This document shows positions 30,899-39,153 of a stretch of DNA of 39,475 bases, piece by piece (position 1 is the stretch's first letter; each line of letters starts with the position of its first letter). This stretch comes from JAABUE01 sp037440925 (lineage in GTDB: Bacteria > Chloroflexota > Anaerolineae > Anaerolineales > Villigracilaceae), in assembly GCA_037440925.1 (NCBI GenBank), contig JBBITF010000025.1, forward strand, positions 1-39,475, written 5' to 3'. A model generated the notes under the pieces. It was not told where the DNA came from. It searched no databases and was given only the letters and a program-made list of their open reading frames with translations. Position numbers and translations under genes: made by a program.

Positions 30899-32551
30899 TT
30901 ATTTCATCATCGGAACCTTGATGCCGTTGGCTTTGGCAAAGCGAATCGCTTCCTCATAGCCTGCGTCCACATGGCGGGCGACTCCGATACCGGGGTCGGT
31001 GGTGAGAACGCGCTCGATACGCCTGGCCGCTTCGGGCGTGCCATCTGCCACGATGACCTGACCCGCATGAATGCTGTAGCCAATGCCAACTCCACCGCCA
31101 TGATGAATGCTGACCCAGGTCGCGCCGTTGACCGCGTTGATCAGCGCGTTCAGGAGAGGCCAGTCGGCAATCGCGTCTGAGCCGTCTTTCATCCCTTCCG
31201 TCTCGCGGTTGGGGCTTGCCACCGAGCCAGAGTCCAAATGATCGCGCCCGATAACGATGGGAGCCTTCAACTGCCCGCTGGCAACCATCTCATTGAACTT
31301 AAGGCCGGCCTTGGCCCGTTCGCCATATCCCAGCCAGCAGATGCGGGCAGGCAAGCCCTGAAATTCTACCTTTTCCCGCGCCATCGTCAGCCAGCGTCTC
31401 AGGTGGTCGTTCTCAGGGAAAAGTTCCATGATTGCCTGATCGGTCTTGTAAATATCTTCGGGGTCGCCCGAAAGCGCTACCCAACGGAAAGGCCCTTTGC
31501 CTTCGCAAAACAGCGGGCGGATGTAGGCAGGCACAAATCCAGGATATTCAAAAGCGTTGCTCACACCGTAATCGAAAGCGCGCTGGCGAAGATTGTTGCC
31601 ATAGTCGAAGACAACGCTGCCCTTTGCTTTCCACGCCAGCATAGTCTCCACATGCTTTGCCATCGAAGCCATGGCGCGTTTTTTGTATTCTTCTGGGTCT
31701 TTCACCCGCAGTTCGGCGGCTTGTTCCAGGCTGAGACCGGCGGGGATATAGCCATACATCACGTCGTGCGCGGAGGTCTGGTCGGTGACCACGTCGGGGA
31801 CGACGCCGTATGCCAGAAGTTCGGGCAAAACTTCCGCTGCGTTGCCGATGAGCGCGATGGACTTGGGCAATTTCGCCTTCAGAGCGTCTTCTGCCCAGGT
31901 CATTGCCTCCTCGATGTTATCTGTCACAGCGTCTACCTGGCGTAGAGAAAGGCGGCGCTCTGCTCGCCAGCGGTCCACTTCCACCAGCACGCCTACGCCT
32001 TCATTCATGGTGATAGCGAGCGGCTGGGCGCCGCCCATTTCTCCCAGCCCAGCCGTGACGACGAGTTTGCCTTTAAGTGTTCCCCAGCCGTTCAAGCGGG
32101 CGAGCGCGCCAAAGGTTTCATACGTTCCTTGCAAAATGCCCTGCGTGCCGATGTAAATCCAACTGCCGGCGGTCATTTGCCCGAACATAATCAAGCCTTC
32201 TTTTTCCCACTTGTCGAAGTTCTCTTGTGTCGCCCAATGTGGGACGATGTTGCTGTTTGCCAGCAGGACGCGCGGCGCGTCGGTATGGGTGCGGAAGACA
32301 GCCACAGGCTTGCCGGATTGAATCAGCAGGGTTTCATCGGGTTCGAGCTTGCGGAGCGATTCGAGAATGGCGTCGAAGCATTCCCAGTTGCGGGCGGCAC
32401 GTCCGCGCCCGCCATAGACAATCAGATTGTCCGGGTCGAAAGCAACCTTTGGGTCGAGGTTATTTTGAATCATGCGGTAGGCGGCTTCGATTTGCCAGTT
32501 CTTGCAGGAGAGTTGAGTCCCCTGCGGAGCGTGGATTTCTCGTTTTGTCAT
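30899..32551 (-). CDS. hutU: Urocanate hydratase (urocanase)
   Basis: The 550-residue enzyme converts urocanate to 4-imidazolone-5-propionate with tightly bound NAD, the second step of histidine breakdown. Family blocks include NLDPKVAFDPDNLIVYGGRGRAARNW, TAGLGEMGGAQPLA (NAD site), DQTSAHD, RICWLGYGERAKAGLKFN and GRDHLDSGSVASPNRETEGMKDGSDAIADWP. The ATG giving MTKREIHAPQG is chosen; AAGGA precedes it. The length is normal. It is the last gene of the gntR-hutH-hutU series, and a miniature element has inserted right at its stop codon. Confidence 0.96.
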   Translation of the reverse strand: MTKREIHAPQGTQLSCKNWQIEAAYRMIQNNLDPKVAFDPDNLIVYGGRGRAARNWECFDAILESLRKLEPDETLLIQSGKPVAVFRTHTDAPRVLLANSNIVPHWATQENFDKWEKEGLIMFGQMTAGSWIYIGTQGILQGTYETFGALARLNGWGTLKGKLVVTAGLGEMGGAQPLAITMNEGVGVLVEVDRWRAERRLSLRQVDAVTDNIEEAMTWAEDALKAKLPKSIALIGNAAEVLPELLAYGVVPDVVTDQTSAHDVMYGYIPAGLSLEQAAELRVKDPEEYKKRAMASMAKHVETMLAWKAKGSVVFDYGNNLRQRAFDYGVSNAFEYPGFVPAYIRPLFCEGKGPFRWVALSGDPEDIYKTDQAIMELFPENDHLRRWLTMAREKVEFQGLPARICWLGYGERAKAGLKFNEMVASGQLKAPIVIGRDHLDSGSVASPNRETEGMKDGSDAIADWPLLNALINAVNGATWVSIHHGGGVGIGYSIHAGQVIVADGTPEAARRIERVLTTDPGIGVARHVDAGYEEAIRFAKANGIKVPMMK

Positions 32552-32588
32552 ACTGGACGTTCCTTGTCTATTCTCCAAAAAGAATTTG

Positions 32589-32649
32589 AACCACTGAGAC
32601 TCTGAGACGCTCATTGTGTTCTGCTCAGCGCCTGCGCCTCTCAGTGGTT
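32589..32649. repeat. Inverted repeat between hutH and hutU
   Basis: AACCACTGAGA (32589-32599) and TCTCAGTGGTT (32639-32649) form a perfect 11-bp inverted repeat with a 39-base loop. It lies in the 106-base spacer and could stabilise or end the hutH transcript. No target duplication is visible. Confidence 0.7.
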
Positions 32650-32657
32650 GGCGGTAT

Positions 32658-34181
32658 TTATTCCAAACTTCCGACTGCCGCTTCGACGGCTTCCAGAATC
32701 TCGCCAGACTTGACCAGTTCCTTCATGCGATTATGGTCAATGTGAAGCGGGCGGTCTTCATCGAGGTGAGCGACATATTTGCGGATGACCTCTTTCGCCG
32801 TCGCTACACCCTTACCCGGCGTAAACTCGCGGAAGTCCAGCGCCTGTGCCGCGCCCATGAATTCGATTCCCAGCACGCCATAGGCGTTATCCAAAATCTG
32901 CCCGTTCTTGATGGCGGTATTCATGCCCATCGAAACGAAGTCTTCCTGGTCCGCTGCGGCGGGGATGGATTGGATACTTGCCGGCGCGGACAAAATCTTC
33001 TGCTCCACAATCAGCATGTCGGCGGTATATTGACTGAGCATCATTCCTGACATCAAACCAGGCTGCTTCGTCAGGAAAGGCGGGAGCCCGACGCTCAGAG
33101 CAGGATTGGTGAGGCGGTTGAATCGGCGCTCCGAGAGGACGCACACCATTGTGATGGCTATCCCCGCTAATTCCATCGGCAGGCTGACCGGCGTTCCCTG
33201 GAAATTTGCGCCCGTCAGGGTGAGTTTGTATTCGGGAAGAAAAATGGGATTATCGCCGACGCCGTTCAATTCGATTTCGACCTGGCTCTTTGCATAAGCA
33301 ATGGCGTCGTGCGCCGCGCCAATTACTTGCGGCGTCGAGCGCATCGAGTAGGCATCCTGTACTTTGACCTTCATCTTGCCGGTCACCAGGTCGCTGCCTG
33401 CAATGCACTTGCGAATTGCGTTCGCGCTGCGAATTGCGCCTGCAAACCCGCGCGCCGTGTGGACGCGCTCATCATAGGGCTTCATGTTTGCCAGCAGGGC
33501 CTCCAAACTCATGGCGCAGGCAATTTCGGCTTGTTTGAGCCAGCGGTTCATATCGTACAATTGAAGGGCGCTCATCGCCGTCAACAGGTTCGAGCCGTTG
33601 ATGGTAGCAAGCCCGTCGCGCGCCTGCAAGCCGGGAATGGGGATGCCAGCCCGCTCTAGCGCTTCTCTACCGGGCAGTCTTTGTCCCTGATAGAAGGCTT
33701 CGCCTTCGCCCATCATCAGCAGAGCAATCTGCGACAGGGGGGCAAGGTCTCCGCACGCGCCGACGGAGCCTTTCTGGCAGACCACAGGCGTCACGCCCTT
33801 GTTGAGCATTTCAACCAGGGTCAGGGTAATTTCCGGGCGGCAGCCCGAGTTACCGTGCGCGTGAACGTTGATGCGCCCTGCCATCGCAGCGCGGACGTTT
33901 TCGATGGAGACAGGTTCGCCAATGCCTGCCGCGTGGTTGTAAATCAAATATCTTTGGAATTGTTTGACCTGTTCATCGCTGAGCGCAACTTCCGAAAATT
34001 CGCCAATCCCCGTGTTCACGCCGTACATGATTTCGTGCGCCTCGATTTTGTCTTCCAGCATTTTACGGCAAAGGCGAATCCGCTCCAGTGCGTCCGGGTG
34101 CAGTTCCACCTTTTCTCCCTGGCGGGCGATCTGCACCAGTTTTTCGACGGTCAGGTTTTGACCGTCCAGAACGATTGTCAT
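32658..34181 (-). CDS. hutH: Histidine ammonia-lyase with Ala-Cys-Gly in place of Ala-Ser-Gly
   Basis: The 507-residue enzyme deaminates histidine to urocanate and ammonia. It aligns without shift to the well-studied numbering: Tyr53 (IMYGVNTGIGEF), His83 (YNHAAGIGEP) and the cofactor loop GSVGACGDLAPLSQ at 138-151. The MIO cofactor normally forms from Ala142-Ser143-Gly144; here residue 143 is Cys (codon TGC at 33753-33755). His83 is typical of histidine-specific enzymes, and urocanase lies next door, so the histidine assignment is good. The ATG at 34181 follows GAGG. A group-2 element occupies its upstream region. Confidence 0.94.
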   Translation of the reverse strand: MTIVLDGQNLTVEKLVQIARQGEKVELHPDALERIRLCRKMLEDKIEAHEIMYGVNTGIGEFSEVALSDEQVKQFQRYLIYNHAAGIGEPVSIENVRAAMAGRINVHAHGNSGCRPEITLTLVEMLNKGVTPVVCQKGSVGACGDLAPLSQIALLMMGEGEAFYQGQRLPGREALERAGIPIPGLQARDGLATINGSNLLTAMSALQLYDMNRWLKQAEIACAMSLEALLANMKPYDERVHTARGFAGAIRSANAIRKCIAGSDLVTGKMKVKVQDAYSMRSTPQVIGAAHDAIAYAKSQVEIELNGVGDNPIFLPEYKLTLTGANFQGTPVSLPMELAGIAITMVCVLSERRFNRLTNPALSVGLPPFLTKQPGLMSGMMLSQYTADMLIVEQKILSAPASIQSIPAAADQEDFVSMGMNTAIKNGQILDNAYGVLGIEFMGAAQALDFREFTPGKGVATAKEVIRKYVAHLDEDRPLHIDHNRMKELVKSGEILEAVEAAVGSLE

Positions 34182-34206
34182 ATCTACCTCGCAAGAATGT
34201 ATATTT

Positions 34207-34365
34207 GACTCCACTGCAAAAAGGTATTTGCACCGCAGAGCGCGCAGAGAACGCTGAGATTTTTTACCGATTCCGCAAAGAAAAGGCGCTCTTGATGCAG
34301 GTTTTGCAAATTTTCAACTCTGCGCGCTCCGCGCTCTCGGCGGTGATGGTTTTTGCAGTGCAGTC
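34207..34365 (+). mobile_element. Group-2 miniature element, copy 3
   Basis: A 159-bp copy with ends GACTCCACTGCAAAAA and TTTTTGCAGTGCAGTC, in the same orientation as the copy at 7675. Flanking six-base sequences (ATATTT and TTAATT) are AT-rich but match at only four positions. It lies between the regulator gene and hutH, within the likely hutH leader. Confidence 0.85.
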
Positions 34366-34388
34366 TTAATTAGAAATACTCTTGTGGT

Positions 34389-35111
34389 CTAAAGTTCCGC
34401 CGAGAAGCGATAAACGTCGCCGCGGTAGAGAATTCGATACCAGGTTACAGGATTGTCATTGACGCTATACGTCACACGCTCAACGGCGAAACCTGCGGAA
34501 CCAGGCTCAACTTGCAAATAGCCGGCTTCCTGTTGGGATAAGACCCGCGCTTCGATGGTATAACAGGCGCGAATCAAGGGGATGTTGTATTTATCAATAA
34601 GCAAGGAATGGATGGACTGCGTCTCCAAATCCTCTTCCATCAACTGCGGACAGGTTTTGTGAGCCAGGTAGCGGGTTTCGTAGGCGATCGGCTTTCCGTC
34701 GGCGAGGCGGAGGCGGATAATTTCGATTGTTTTTTCGCCTGCTGGAATTTGCAGGCGTTTGGCGATTTCAGCGGTGGCTGGAAACACGCGGCGGCTCAAT
34801 AAGGAAGCGCTGGGCTTCCAGCCGCGGGCTCTCATCTCTTCATCGAAACTGCCGAGGCGGAAAAATACATGAGATTGCTGCAAAGAATTGACAAATGTCC
34901 CCCTGCCCTGTTCGCGCCGCAACAACCCGGCACGGATAAGCATTTCAACAGCGCGCCGCACTGTGCCGCGGCTCAAGCCGTATCCCTGGCAAAGTTCCTC
35001 GTCTGTGGGGAATCTTTCGCCCGGCTGAAATTCCCCCGATTGAATGCGTTTTTCAAGGATTTCTTTTAACTGATAGTAACGAGGTATAATGCCTTGCTCG
35101 ATTTGTACCAT
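34389..35111 (-). CDS. GntR-family regulator of the HutC/UTRA type
   Basis: The 240-residue protein has an N-terminal winged helix (PRYYQLKEILEKRIQSGEFQPGERFPTDEELCQGYGLSRGTVRRAVEML) and a UTRA ligand-binding domain (about 85-235: LQIPAGEKTIEIIRLRLADGKPIAYETRYL). HutC members repress histidine-use genes and respond to urocanate. Position directly upstream of hutH and hutU supports that role here. The ATG giving MVQIEQGIIPRYYQ is used. Its promoter and operator-like repeats lie at 35189-35244, between it and the divergent hydroxylase genes. Confidence 0.9.
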   Translation of the reverse strand: MVQIEQGIIPRYYQLKEILEKRIQSGEFQPGERFPTDEELCQGYGLSRGTVRRAVEMLIRAGLLRREQGRGTFVNSLQQSHVFFRLGSFDEEMRARGWKPSASLLSRRVFPATAEIAKRLQIPAGEKTIEIIRLRLADGKPIAYETRYLAHKTCPQLMEEDLETQSIHSLLIDKYNIPLIRACYTIEARVLSQQEAGYLQVEPGSAGFAVERVTYSVNDNPVTWYRILYRGDVYRFSAEL

Positions 35112-35188
35112 GTTCGACCTGGCTTCTCCCGACAAAAGGGTTCAAGCATTCCAGAGAACTTGACCGCACGGTTTACTCGTATTATTAT

Positions 35189-35244
35189 GTAAACATATAT
35201 ACAACTATACAATCTAGTATGACATAAGTCCTTTTGGTTGTCAA
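35189..35244 (-). promoter_or_regulatory. Regulator promoter and candidate operator
   Basis: On the minus strand a perfect TTGACA (35239-35244), 17 bases and CATACT (35216-35221) form the likely promoter. Just downstream lie TGTAAACATATATACA (35189-35204, TGTA/TACA ends) and the direct pair TATACAAC/TATACAAT (35198-35213). These are similar in style to the GTnTAnAC sites of GntR/HutC proteins and well placed for autorepression. The rest of 35112-35401 shows no gene; xdh-type transcription to the right may start here. Confidence 0.55.
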
Positions 35245-35401
35245 GTTTTCCGCTAAACAGTTTGTCCAAAGGTTGCCACTGCGAACTGCAAAATCCAGCA
35301 GAATCAGAAATTTCTTTGGCCCAAAGAGCGCCAGCCGTATTAGCGCTGATATTTTGAGGGTTGCCGGCTTTTTTATTCTTGCAGCAAAAAGGAGTTGCGA
35401 C

Positions 35402-36565
35402 ATGCCGCTCTCATTTTTTGTGAATGGCGCATCTGTTACAGTAGACGTTCCTCCGTCGACTCCCCTCTTGGATGTCTTGCGGACAGAATTAGGGTTGACG
35501 GGGACAAAACAAGGCTGCGACCATGAAGGCGAATGCGGAGTCTGCACTGTATTGCTGGATGGCAAGATCATTCGCTCCTGCATTACACCGGTCGGCAAGG
35601 CAGCCGGACGGCAGGTTTTTACGGTGGAAGGCTTGGGCAGCCCAGAGAGCCTGCACCCCCTTCAACAGGCTTTCATTGATACGGGCGCAGTGCAATGCGG
35701 ATACTGCACGCCGGGCATGTTGGTCGCCGCCAAAGGCTTGCTCGATAAGAATCCCAACCCAACTCAAGAACAAATCATCGAATTTTTAGAAAGGAATCTC
35801 TGCCGTTGCACCGGTTACAAGCGGATTCTCATGGCTGTTGAAATTGCCGCCGCCAGGTTGCGAGGCGAACCCGTCGAATTCAAAAATCAATATCCGGTCG
35901 TCGGAAAAGAATACCGCCGCATAGACGCCGTGGACAAGGTGACGGGAGCCGCCAAATACGCCGAAGACATGGTCATGCCCGGTATGCTGCATGGAAAGAT
36001 ATTACGCAGTCCGCATCACCATGCCCGTTTGCTTTCGCTGGATGTTTCGCAAGCGGAAAAAACGCCGGGCGTGATTCGCGTCATCACCGCCGCCGACATT
36101 CCCGGCGAAAATGGCTTGGGAGATTACAGCCGCAACGAGCCAATTCTCACACCGCTGGGCGATACGGCAAAAATGATGGGCGCGCCTATTGCTCTCGTGG
36201 TTGCGGAAACCGCGAAACAAGCGCAGGCTGGCATGAACGCCATTCGCGCCGAATATGAAGTCCTGCCGCATGTCTTCGACGTAGAGGAAGCCCTTGCGAA
36301 AGACGCTTACCCGATTTATCCGCATGGGAATATCCTGACCCAATTTGAAGTCAAGCATGGCGACCTTGAACACGCCTTCGCCGAATCGGACGTGACGCTG
36401 GAAACGCGTTACCGCACCGCCTTTGTAGAACACGGCGCGCTGGAACGGGAAGCCGCGCTTGCCTATGTAGATAACGCGGGCATTCTTACCGTCGTCTGCG
36501 CCAACCATGAACCTTACTGGCATCGCAATTATATCGCCGCAACTCTTGCGCTACCGCTAACTTAG
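35402..36565 (+). CDS. Molybdenum hydroxylase (xanthine dehydrogenase/aldehyde oxidoreductase type), N-terminal part
   Basis: These 387 residues hold the plant-type [2Fe-2S] domain (Cys39, 45, 48, 60), the second [2Fe-2S] domain (Cys99, 102, 134, 136 in QCGYC and LCRCTGY) and the first molybdenum-cofactor domain (YRRIDAVDKVTGAAKYAEDM). The frame stops at TAG (36563-36565) and continues in the same frame through the rest of the enzyme. A CAG-to-TAG change would explain it. Without the stop, the fusion would be about 921 residues, close to Desulfovibrio aldehyde oxidoreductase. An AAGGAG precedes the ATG. The substrate is unknown; purines, aldehydes or imidazoles are possible. Confidence 0.88.
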   Translation: MPLSFFVNGASVTVDVPPSTPLLDVLRTELGLTGTKQGCDHEGECGVCTVLLDGKIIRSCITPVGKAAGRQVFTVEGLGSPESLHPLQQAFIDTGAVQCGYCTPGMLVAAKGLLDKNPNPTQEQIIEFLERNLCRCTGYKRILMAVEIAAARLRGEPVEFKNQYPVVGKEYRRIDAVDKVTGAAKYAEDMVMPGMLHGKILRSPHHHARLLSLDVSQAEKTPGVIRVITAADIPGENGLGDYSRNEPILTPLGDTAKMMGAPIALVVAETAKQAQAGMNAIRAEYEVLPHVFDVEEALAKDAYPIYPHGNILTQFEVKHGDLEHAFAESDVTLETRYRTAFVEHGALEREAALAYVDNAGILTVVCANHEPYWHRNYIAATLALPLT

Positions 36566-36619
36566 GTCCGCGTCATCACTCCGCCCATCGGCGGCTCTTT
36601 CGGCGGAAAACAAGACCCC

Positions 36620-38167
36620 ATGCTGGCTGTCGCAGCCGGGCTGGCGGCTTTTCTCACCCGCCGCCCCGTGCGGATTGCTTACTCGCGGCATGAAGTCTTC
36701 TCCGCCACACCGAAACGTCACCCGTATGACATGCAGTATCGCATTGGCGCCAAGAGGAACGGGCAACTTACAGGCGTTCATCTTCGCATCAATGCCAATA
36801 CTGGGGCTTACGATGCGCACGGACAATATATTCCTGATTACGCAGTCACCAGCGGCGGCGGGGCGTACCGCTGGCAAGCGGTGGACGCTCACGCTCAAAC
36901 GGTCTATACCAACGCACCCAAAGCGGGACAATTTCGCGGGTTTGGCACCAGCCAGAGCACCTTTGCCCTGGAATGTACGCTGGATGAACTGGCGCAAAAA
37001 TTGGAGATGGACCCGCTCGAATTGCGTCTTAAAAACGTACTCGAACAATCATCCATTTCGTTTTTGGGGTATCCCATCGGCGAATCCATCGGCTATCGGG
37101 AAGTTTTGCAAACGCTCCAGCCGCGCTTTCGAGAATCTCTCTGTGAAGTCGAAGCGTACAACGCCGTCGCCCGCGCAAAGGGCGAACCCTTTCGCAAGGG
37201 AGTTGGGCTGGCTGGAACCTGGTACCGTTTTGGAAAGTCTGGCACGCTGAGAATCGAAGCGCACTGCGAGTTAGCATCCGATGGACGTTTTATCGTCTAT
37301 GCCTCTGCCCCCGATTATGGACAAGGCGTAAATACTGCGCTGACTCAACTGGCAACGGAGATTCTGGAAGTGCCTCGAGAGCGGGTCAGTTTAGTGAACG
37401 CCGACACCGCCCTCGCGCCCGACAGCGGAATCCAGGGCGCTTCGCGCTCGACATATTTCGTCGGCGGCGCGGTTTGTAAGGCAGCGGAAAATCTTCGCGC
37501 GTCCATTCAAGCAGTTGCCAGCGAAATGCTGGATTGCGAACCAGCCAACGTTGCTTTGGAAGGGGATAGGGTTTACTCGCGGCGCGATCCGGCCAAATCG
37601 GTTTTCTTAAGCGCTATCGCGGCCGAATTTGACCGCATCGGAAGACATCGCAGAGTTCCAGGCTTCTTCGACCTCACACCGCAATTCCCCGAAGGCAAAC
37701 GCCCGGTGTACGCTCCGCTTTTTTGCACGGGGGCGCAAGTTGCCGAGGTGCTGGTCCATTTGAAAACAGGATCGGTTGAAGTTCAGCGGGTTGTCGTATC
37801 GCAAGATATGGGCAAGACCGTCAACCCGGTGGATGCGCAGGGACAAATCGAAGGCGCAGTGATGATGGGCGTCGGCGCCGCCATTATGGAAAAAGTCATC
37901 CCTGACGCAACAACCAGTTTTGCCAGTTACTATCTGCCGACGGCAAAGTCCATGCCCGAAATCGAAACGCATTTTGTCGAGGTCGCCAGCCTGCACGGAC
38001 CGCTGGGCGTGAAAGGAATCGGCGAAGCGGTGATGCTGCCCACTGCACCTGCCATTGTGAATGCTATTTCACGCGCCGTCCGCCAGCGGATTCGAGAAAT
38101 CCCCGCCACGCCAGAACGAGTGATGGAAGCAATTAGAAAATCCCAACGAGAAGGATTGACTCTATAG
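36620..38167 (+). CDS. Molybdenum hydroxylase, C-terminal molybdopterin part (after in-frame stop)
   Basis: The 515-residue remainder carries the molybdopterin-binding region: FRGFGTSQS, GQGVNTALTQLATEIL, DSGIQGASRSTYFVGGA and GVKGIGEAVMLPTAP with the catalytic Glu. The essential GGSFGGK motif lies upstream (about 36593-36613), between the stop and this ATG, so a product starting here would lack it. The sequence is well preserved after the stop, which suggests a recent mutation, a sequencing error or read-through. No ribosome binding site precedes this ATG, so independent translation is unlikely. Confidence 0.85.
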   Translation: MLAVAAGLAAFLTRRPVRIAYSRHEVFSATPKRHPYDMQYRIGAKRNGQLTGVHLRINANTGAYDAHGQYIPDYAVTSGGGAYRWQAVDAHAQTVYTNAPKAGQFRGFGTSQSTFALECTLDELAQKLEMDPLELRLKNVLEQSSISFLGYPIGESIGYREVLQTLQPRFRESLCEVEAYNAVARAKGEPFRKGVGLAGTWYRFGKSGTLRIEAHCELASDGRFIVYASAPDYGQGVNTALTQLATEILEVPRERVSLVNADTALAPDSGIQGASRSTYFVGGAVCKAAENLRASIQAVASEMLDCEPANVALEGDRVYSRRDPAKSVFLSAIAAEFDRIGRHRRVPGFFDLTPQFPEGKRPVYAPLFCTGAQVAEVLVHLKTGSVEVQRVVVSQDMGKTVNPVDAQGQIEGAVMMGVGAAIMEKVIPDATTSFASYYLPTAKSMPEIETHFVEVASLHGPLGVKGIGEAVMLPTAPAIVNAISRAVRQRIREIPATPERVMEAIRKSQREGLTL

Positions 38168-38192
38168 TATTACTCTCAAAACCGCGAAGATG

Positions 38193-38280
38193 TTTGGAGT
38201 CCGAAGTCTCCAGACTTCGGCATACCGACACCTGGAGTTGTCGGACTCCAAAATTGATTGCTGCTGGAGGCCGCGCTATG
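38193..38280. repeat. Nested hairpin array supplying the FAD-subunit start
   Basis: A 12-bp outer stem (TTTGGAGTCCGA/TCGGACTCCAAA, 38193-38252) encloses two hairpins: CCGAAGTCTCCAGACTTCGG (38201-38220) and CCGACACCTGGAGTTGTCGG (38225-38244). A third hairpin, GCTGC-TGGAG-GCCGC (38260-38274), has the Shine-Dalgarno GGAG in its loop, seven bases before the ATG. The 18 bases GCTGGAGGCCGCGCTATG are identical to 19923-19940, where they precede no gene. Confidence 0.85.
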
Positions 38281-39153
38281 AATAAACTAGCCGAATATCT
38301 TTTTCCCAAAACTGTTGCGGAGGCTGTGCAAGCGCTTGCCGACTGGAAAGGCAAGGCGCGGGTCATCGCTGGCGGCACCGACCTGATGTTGGATTTGGAA
38401 AAGGGAAAAGTTACGCCGCAATGCTTTGTCAGCACAGAGAGGCTTGACGGACTGAATCACATTTTGGTCGAAGATGAGTTTGTGGTCATCGGCGCGGCGG
38501 TCACATTTGCTGACCTGAAAGACCATCCGTATATCAATCGGTGGGTTCACGTTTTGGCTGACGCCGCGCGGAGCGTGGGTTCGCTCTCCATTCAAAACGT
38601 GGCAACGCTGGCAGGGAACATCGTCAATGCCATGCCTGCGGCGGACGGCGTAATGGCGTGCGTCGCGCTCGAAGCCGAAGTAGAGGTCGCAGACGCGGAA
38701 GGCGTGGCATGGCATCTCATCGAATCCCTGTTTCTCGGTCCCGGTAAATCTAGCGTTGACCCAACCCGGCAGCTGGTCACGCGCATCCGCTTTCCGCGCT
38801 GCGAGCAAAGGCGCGGCACAGCCTGGGTTCGTCTTGTGCGCCGTCCCTCGCTGACGCTGCCCATTCTCAACTGCGCGGTCAATCTTATCTTGAAGGAAAA
38901 CGGATGGATTCAAAAGGCGCGGATTGCGCTTGGTCCCGTCGCGCCGCGTCCGTTTCGGGCTGTGGAAGCGGAGCGCTTTCTTGAAGGACTACCGCCCGCC
39001 GAAGAAAATTTCAAGCGAGCGGCGCAAATCGTGCAGGGCGAAACCAATCCACGCGGCAACGTCCTGCGGGCGTCGCGAGAGTATCGGTTGACTGAGATTC
39101 CAGTGATTGTGGAGAATGCGCTTGCCTGTGCCGTCCAACGGGCAAGGGAATAG
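38278..39153 (+). CDS. FAD-binding subunit of the molybdenum hydroxylase
   Basis: The 291-residue protein is the medium subunit (CoxM/XdhB type) that passes electrons from the iron-sulfur clusters through FAD. FAD-binding motifs are VIAGGTDLMLDLEKG near residue 30 and SLSIQNVATLAGNIVNAMPAADG near 105-127. The C-terminal CO-dehydrogenase flavoprotein domain follows (ALGPVAPRPFRAVEAE). It directly follows the broken large subunit, so both belong to one enzyme. The frame is open upstream to 38194, but that part is repeat DNA, and the ATG at 38278 gives the normal family start (MNKLAEYLFPKT). Its survival as an intact frame hints that the enzyme is or was recently active. Confidence 0.93.
   Translation: MNKLAEYLFPKTVAEAVQALADWKGKARVIAGGTDLMLDLEKGKVTPQCFVSTERLDGLNHILVEDEFVVIGAAVTFADLKDHPYINRWVHVLADAARSVGSLSIQNVATLAGNIVNAMPAADGVMACVALEAEVEVADAEGVAWHLIESLFLGPGKSSVDPTRQLVTRIRFPRCEQRRGTAWVRLVRRPSLTLPILNCAVNLILKENGWIQKARIALGPVAPRPFRAVEAERFLEGLPPAEENFKRAAQIVQGETNPRGNVLRASREYRLTEIPVIVENALACAVQRARE

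Noticed and set aside
36563..36565. Selenocysteine or pyrrolysine at the internal stop of the hydroxylase
   Set aside because: The codon is TAG, not TGA, and relatives are not known to need pyrrolysine here; a point mutation is simpler.
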